A stretch of DNA of 19,603 nt from Bacteroidales bacterium UBA1237 (GTDB lineage: Bacteria > Bacteroidota > Bacteroidia > Bacteroidales > UBA932), in NCBI GenBank assembly GCA_002308935.1, contig DBWN01000020.1, forward strand, positions 647 through 20,249. Direction: 5' to 3'. Position 1 is the stretch's first letter. The number at the start of each line of letters is the position of its first letter. The notes under the pieces are model-generated. The model saw only the letters and a list, made by a program, of their open reading frames with translations, was not told the origin of the DNA and searched no databases. The position numbers were made by a program, and so were the translations under genes. Shown here piece after piece: positions 15,569 through 19,603 of the stretch.

Positions 15569-17059
15569 ATGAATACAGCCGCCCGCAAAAGAATCCTGAT
15601 TTCATTGGTGCCGATCGTGGTACTGATGGGATTGCTTGCGCTCAATGTCAGCATTTTCGGGACCGAAGCACTTTCAGGCGCCAGCCAGGTAGCGCTCCTT
15701 GTCTCGACAGCAGTCTGCTGCATCCTCGCCAGGGCATTTTTCGGAACTAAGTGGAACGAATTCGAAAAAGCGATCGGCTCAAGCATAGGAGGGATAGCCC
15801 ATATCATACTTCTTCTGCTTCTCATCGGAGCTCTTTCAGGAACATGGACAATGAGCGGGATCGTCCCTACTATGATATATTATGGAGTAAAGGCAATCTC
15901 ACCGAAACTATTCCTAGTAAGCGCCACTGTCATTTGTGCATTGGTCTCTCTGATGACCGGTAGCTCATGGACTACGATAGCCACAATCGGAGTGGCCCTT
16001 CTCGGTATAGGACGCGTCCAGGGTTTCTCCGATGCGGTAACAGCAGGCGCCATAATATCGGGAGCATACTTCGGAGACAAGATGTCACCGCTTTCGGACA
16101 CAACGGCCATGGCATCCTCCATGAGCGGAGTCCCGATCTTCCAGCACATCCGGTTCCTGATGACCACCACAGTCCCGACCCTCACCATAACGCTTGTCGT
16201 CTTCCTTGTCATCGGTCTGCTGCACATCCCTGCAGGAGAGGGAGACCTTGAGGGGTTCAGGACAGCTTTGGCCGGAAGATTCAACATAAGCCTATGGCTT
16301 CTGCTCATACCCGTCGTCACCATCATAATGATATACAAGAAGATTCCGGCGATAGTGGTACTCGCATGCTCCGCTGCGATAGCTGGAGTCACTTGCGTCT
16401 TCGCACAGCCTTCCGTAATGCAGGAAATAGCGGTTCCTCTGACCGGAGATGAAGGTGGCACGAAAGGGCTTCTAGTCGGACTGATCCGTACAGTTTATGA
16501 CAGTGTGAGCGTCTCTACCGGCAACGCTGAAGTCGACAATCTTGTGTCTTCGAAAGGCATGAGCGGCATGCTCAACACCATATACCTTATAATTTGTGCG
16601 ATGTTCTTCGGCGGATGCATGCAGGCCAGCGGAATGATCCGGCATATCGCTTCCGGAATCATACCCCTCACTAAGAGGCGCACTCCACTTGTCGCGACTA
16701 CGGCGGCAACAGGAGTCGCTCTGAACGCGATAGTCTCTGACCAGTACCTTTCCATTATCCTGACATCAAACATTTTCAAAGGGATATATGAAAAAGAAGG
16801 ACACGAGGGGAAACTGCTCGGCAGGGCGATAGAAGACTCTTCAACAGTGACCTCCGTCCTCGTCCCTTGGAACACCTGCGGAATGACCCAATCGACGATT
16901 CTCGGAATACCGACTCTCACATATCTCCCCTACTGCTTTTTCAATCTGATCAGTCCTTTCATGACTGTAGCGATGACAGCCATAGGGACCGGTCTCAAGA
17001 AAAAGCATACACCCCCCACAGAAGAAACGACAAAACAGATAGGACATGACGATAACTGA
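15569..17059 (+). CDS. nhaC: NhaC-family Na+/H+ antiporter, first copy
   Basis: A 496-residue polytopic inner-membrane protein of the NhaC family. The diagnostic segment GAYFGDKMSPLSDTT is at residues 164-178, preceded by SGTWTMSGIVPT (89-100) and GSSWTTIATIG (130-140). A second repeat-like half holds MLNTIYLIICAMFFGGCMQASGM in two pieces and the EDSSTVTSVLVPWNTCGMTQ region, giving the inverted-repeat ion-transporter pattern. About a dozen hydrophobic segments can be traced. NhaC proteins exchange Na+ for H+, and relatives such as MleN couple this to organic acids, so the substrate is not certain. The start at 15569 is the first ATG after the -7 element and yields a short charged N-terminus before the first membrane span. 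Its end overlaps the next gene by 14 bases, implying coupled translation of the two paralogues. Confidence 0.9.
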   Translation: MNTAARKRILISLVPIVVLMGLLALNVSIFGTEALSGASQVALLVSTAVCCILARAFFGTKWNEFEKAIGSSIGGIAHIILLLLLIGALSGTWTMSGIVPTMIYYGVKAISPKLFLVSATVICALVSLMTGSSWTTIATIGVALLGIGRVQGFSDAVTAGAIISGAYFGDKMSPLSDTTAMASSMSGVPIFQHIRFLMTTTVPTLTITLVVFLVIGLLHIPAGEGDLEGFRTALAGRFNISLWLLLIPVVTIIMIYKKIPAIVVLACSAAIAGVTCVFAQPSVMQEIAVPLTGDEGGTKGLLVGLIRTVYDSVSVSTGNAEVDNLVSSKGMSGMLNTIYLIICAMFFGGCMQASGMIRHIASGIIPLTKRRTPLVATTAATGVALNAIVSDQYLSIILTSNIFKGIYEKEGHEGKLLGRAIEDSSTVTSVLVPWNTCGMTQSTILGIPTLTYLPYCFFNLISPFMTVAMTAIGTGLKKKHTPPTEETTKQIGHDDN

Positions 17060-18509
17060 AAAAGGGAAGACGCTGATTGCAGTCGTCCCGGTTGTAGTCC
17101 TCATTGGACTTCTCGCCCTTGACATCGGAATCTTCGGAAGCGATTCCATCCTCGGAGCCAGCCAGGTTTCCTTGCTGTTCTCCGCCGGCGTTTGCGTATG
17201 GCTGGGAATGTGGCTCTACAAGACACCCTGGAGCAAGTTCGAAGAGGCTATCAAGAGCAACATCGGAGACGTCACCACCGCCATAGTGATACTGCTCCTT
17301 ATCGGCGCCATATCCGGCACTTGGACAATGAGCGGTATCGTTCCGACTTTCATCTACTATGGCGTCAAGATAATCTCCCCGAAACTCTTCCTTCTTACCG
17401 CTTGTGTCATCTGCGCCATCGTGTCGCTTATGATAGGCAGTTCATGGACCACCATCGCGACTATCGGACTTGCCCTGATGGGAATCGGCCGTGCGGAAGG
17501 GTTCCCTGACGGAATGATTGCTGGAGCGATAATCTCGGGAGCGTATTTCGGAGACAAGATGTCCCCACTTTCGGATACGACCGTCATGGCTTCTTCCATT
17601 AACGGGGTAAACCTTTTCACACATATCAGGTACATGATGATCACCACCGTTCCGGCGATCTGCATTTCCCTTGTCATCTTCACCATCCTTGGTCTTTCAC
17701 ACGGAGAGGGTGACACCGCGACAATCCAAGTGTACACTGACGTCCTTTCCTCGAAATTCAACATAAGCCTTTGGCTTCTTATCGTGCCCCTGCTGACTGC
17801 GATCATGATCGCCAAGAAGCTTCCTGCTCTAATAGTTCTTGCCCTCTCGACAATTCTTGCGGCGCTTTTCTCTCTCTTCTTCCAGAGCGACATCCTCACT
17901 GAAATCGGAACCACCGTTATAGGAGAACCCCATGGAAAAGTCCTTTTCACTGGTGTGATCGAGTCAATCTACAACTCGGTAAGCATCTCCACCGGCAATC
18001 CTGAAGTGGATTCTCTTGTGTCATCGAAAGGGATGCTCGGAATGCTGAACACGGTTTACCTGATCATATGCGCTATGTGTTTCGGAGGATGCATGAAGGC
18101 CAGCGGCATGCTCGCTTCCCTCTCAAAGCTCATTTTGCCACTTGCCAAAGGAAGGACCTCCCTTGTGGGGACCACGGTCGTTACCGGAACCGCGCTCAAC
18201 GGTATAGTATCTGACCAGTTTCTCTCTATCATCCTCACTTCCAGCATATTCAAAGACCTTTTCAAAGAGAAAGGGTATGAGACCAGGCTGCTGAGCCGTG
18301 CCGTAGAGGACTCGGCCACAGTCACATCTCCCCTTTATCCCTGGAGCAGCTGCGGAATGACCCAAGCTACAATCCTGAGTGTCCCGACTATAGCTTACAT
18401 GCCTTTCTGCTTCTTCAATTATCTATGCCCTCTTATGAGCATCACGATGGCGGCTATAGGGTACAAGATTGTGCGTAGCGTCAAACCTGAAGAGACGGCA
18501 GAAGAATAA
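17046..18509 (+). CDS. nhaC: NhaC-family Na+/H+ antiporter, second copy
   Basis: A 487-residue paralogue of the preceding gene. Colinear motifs are SGTWTMSGIVPT (90-101), GSSWTTIATIG (131-141) and GAYFGDKMSPLSDTT (165-179), followed later by FGGCMKASGM and EDSATVTSPLYPWSSCGMTQ. The two proteins align over their full length with clear but incomplete identity, so this is an old tandem duplication rather than a recent copy. The loop after the sixth or so span differs: the first copy has a GEGDLEGFRTAL stretch, this one GEGDTATIQVYTDVL. The ATG at 17046 lies inside the end of the first gene, with AGGA just before it as a likely ribosome binding site. The pair may act as separate antiporters with different affinity or as a heteromer; the sequence does not decide. 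A hairpin follows at 18545-18574. Confidence 0.9.
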   Translation: MTITEKGKTLIAVVPVVVLIGLLALDIGIFGSDSILGASQVSLLFSAGVCVWLGMWLYKTPWSKFEEAIKSNIGDVTTAIVILLLIGAISGTWTMSGIVPTFIYYGVKIISPKLFLLTACVICAIVSLMIGSSWTTIATIGLALMGIGRAEGFPDGMIAGAIISGAYFGDKMSPLSDTTVMASSINGVNLFTHIRYMMITTVPAICISLVIFTILGLSHGEGDTATIQVYTDVLSSKFNISLWLLIVPLLTAIMIAKKLPALIVLALSTILAALFSLFFQSDILTEIGTTVIGEPHGKVLFTGVIESIYNSVSISTGNPEVDSLVSSKGMLGMLNTVYLIICAMCFGGCMKASGMLASLSKLILPLAKGRTSLVGTTVVTGTALNGIVSDQFLSIILTSSIFKDLFKEKGYETRLLSRAVEDSATVTSPLYPWSSCGMTQATILSVPTIAYMPFCFFNYLCPLMSITMAAIGYKIVRSVKPEETAEE

Positions 18510-18544
18510 CAGAAAAACATAAAATCGGCCAGTTCCGATACGTT

Positions 18545-18579
18545 TCTCAATAAAAATCCCTACTTTTATTGAGATTTTG
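18545..18579 (+). terminator. AT-rich hairpin terminator after the nhaC pair
   Basis: TCTCAATAAAA (18545-18555) and TTTTATTGAGA (18564-18574) form a perfect 11-base stem with an eight-base loop, followed by TTTTG. It starts 36 bases after the second nhaC stop. The stem is AT-rich but perfect, and it separates the antiporter operon from the histidine-degradation gene. Confidence 0.6.
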
Positions 18580-18632
18580 TAGGCATTGTGGGTACTTTCT
18601 CACCTTGTCTCAACGTATAAAACTGATAACCA

Positions 18633-19603
18633 ATGGCAAGAATAATCGAGTGCGTCCCCAACTATTCAGAAGGAAGGGACAGAAAAGTGATTGACGGTAT
18701 CGTTGAAGCAATCAGCTCAGCCTCCTTTGAAGGCGAAAGGGTAAAAGTCCTCAACGTGGACCCCGGTGAGGCGACAAACCGCACTGTCGTGACTTTCGTG
18801 GGGAGCCCTGAAGCAGTATGTGAAGCCGCATTCCAAGGAGCGGCAGCCGCGTCCCGTCTCATAGATATGCGGCTTCATCATGGAGCACACCCCAGAAGCG
18901 GATCCACCGACGTACTCCCTCTCATCCCTATATCCGGCATAACTCTGGAAGAATGCGCCGTCCTCGCTAGAGACCTTGCCAAACGCATGTATGAAGAGTT
19001 GGGCATCCCATGCTATTGCTATGAAGCCAGCGCTTTCAAACCGGAAAGAAAGAACCTCGCCGTCTGCAGAAGCGGAGAATATGAGGCCCTCCCCGAAAAG
19101 ATAAAGGATCCTCAAAGGAAGCCCGACTTCGGTCCGGACGAATACAATGAGACCGTGGCCAGAACCGGAGCGAGCAATGTCGGAGCAAGGAACTTCCTGA
19201 TTGCCGTAAATTTCAACCTCAATACCACTTCGACTAGAAGAGCAATGGCTGTCGCGTTTGACGTCAGGGAGAAAGGCCGTGTTGCAAGAGAGGGAGGTTC
19301 CCTCACCGGGAAGCCGCTGAAGGACGAGAACGGAAACACGATATGGATACCCGGGACACTGAAGGGATGCAAGGCCATCGGATGGTTCATTGACGAATAC
19401 GGCATCGCACAGGTATCGATGAACATCACTGATATTGACGCCGTTCCCCTTCACAAGGCATTCGAAGAAGTCTGCCGTGCCGCAGAGGCCAGAGGTCTCA
19501 GGGTGACCGGTACTGAGATAGTCGGTCTGGTTCCCAAGAAAGTTCTTATCGATGCCGGTAAACACTTCCTCCGCAAACAGCAGCGTTCTCTTGGAATCGA
19601 CGA
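18633..19603 (+). CDS. ftcD: Glutamate formimidoyltransferase (3' end beyond window)
   Basis: The frame is open from ATG 18633 to the window end (323 full codons), so the C-terminus is missing. It opens MARIIECVPNYSEGRD, the hallmark of formimidoyltransferases, and has LHHGAHPRSGSTDVLP at 81-96. H82 lines up with the catalytic His82 of the porcine enzyme as I recall it. The C-terminal subdomain has ARNFLIAVNFNLNT and ends near VPKKVLIDAGKHFLRKQQRS. The enzyme moves the formimino group of N-formimino-L-glutamate to tetrahydrofolate, the last step of histidine degradation in this route. In many Bacteroidota it heads or belongs to a hut cluster, so hutI, a cyclodeaminase and hutH may follow outside the window. 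Its promoter is unclear: TTTG at 18576-18579 with TCACCTTG at 18600-18607, 20 bases apart, has two mismatches. A cyclodeaminase fusion cannot be excluded. Confidence 0.93.
   Translation, partial: MARIIECVPNYSEGRDRKVIDGIVEAISSASFEGERVKVLNVDPGEATNRTVVTFVGSPEAVCEAAFQGAAAASRLIDMRLHHGAHPRSGSTDVLPLIPISGITLEECAVLARDLAKRMYEELGIPCYCYEASAFKPERKNLAVCRSGEYEALPEKIKDPQRKPDFGPDEYNETVARTGASNVGARNFLIAVNFNLNTTSTRRAMAVAFDVREKGRVAREGGSLTGKPLKDENGNTIWIPGTLKGCKAIGWFIDEYGIAQVSMNITDIDAVPLHKAFEEVCRAAEARGLRVTGTEIVGLVPKKVLIDAGKHFLRKQQRSLGID

Noticed and set aside
15457..15750. Short plus-strand frame spanning the nhaC promoter and start
   Set aside because: It overlaps the NhaC N-terminus in another frame and contains the promoter element; no domain is visible.
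18717..19565. 282-codon minus-strand open frame opposite ftcD
   Set aside because: It lies wholly antisense to a clear formimidoyltransferase; no family match and the composition fits a shadow frame.
1..19603. CRISPR array, tRNA, rRNA, IS element or prophage signals
   Set aside because: I found no regularly spaced direct repeats, cloverleaf-like segments, transposase or integrase motifs, or terminal inverted repeats.

Overview
The window looks like a piece of a Bacteroidales (Bacteroidota) chromosome, probably from a gut-type organism. The evidence is a SusC/SusD pair, a DUF4249 lipoprotein beside a carboxypeptidase-domain TonB receptor, Bacteroidota-style lipoprotein signals, and at least three matches to the Bacteroides promoter element TAnnTTTG placed just upstream of genes. 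I see no tRNA, rRNA, CRISPR array, transposase or integrase. Genus cannot be fixed from the sequence alone.

Layout. (1) 1-141 is the tail of an unrecognised gene. (2) 212-1360 is an exported dipeptide epimerase of the enolase superfamily with its own promoter, and 1539-2927 is a transglutaminase-fold lipoprotein. (3) 2991-9433 is a tight four-gene unit: an unknown secreted protein, an STN + carboxypeptidase-domain TonB-dependent receptor, a DUF4249 lipoprotein, and an MG2-domain secreted protein whose tail resembles a TonB plug. (4) 9480-9902, on the minus strand, is a small acidic protein of unknown function. (5) 10041-15210, also on the minus strand, is a susC-susD operon closed by a strong hairpin terminator. 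(6) 15211-15568 is a divergent regulatory region. (7) 15569-18509 holds two tandem, overlapping NhaC-type Na+/H+ antiporters ended by an AT-rich hairpin. (8) 18633 to the window end is the start of glutamate formimidoyltransferase (histidine degradation).

How they fit together. The left part reads as cell-envelope peptide handling: an epimerase of the murein-dipeptide type and a cysteine transglutaminase-fold lipoprotein, both predicted to lie outside the cytoplasm. The four-gene unit is a recognisable Bacteroidota outer-membrane arrangement with no assigned substrate, and it is the best candidate here for an undescribed system. The susCD pair has no glycosidase, peptidase or regulator beside it in the window, so its substrate is open. 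Its arginine codons are mostly CGT/CGC, while the neighbouring TonB unit favours AGG/AGA. Its upstream region carries four copies of a short motif, YYGAATCRT, two of them inside a longer near-identical 15-mer 60 bases apart, which look like regulator binding sites.
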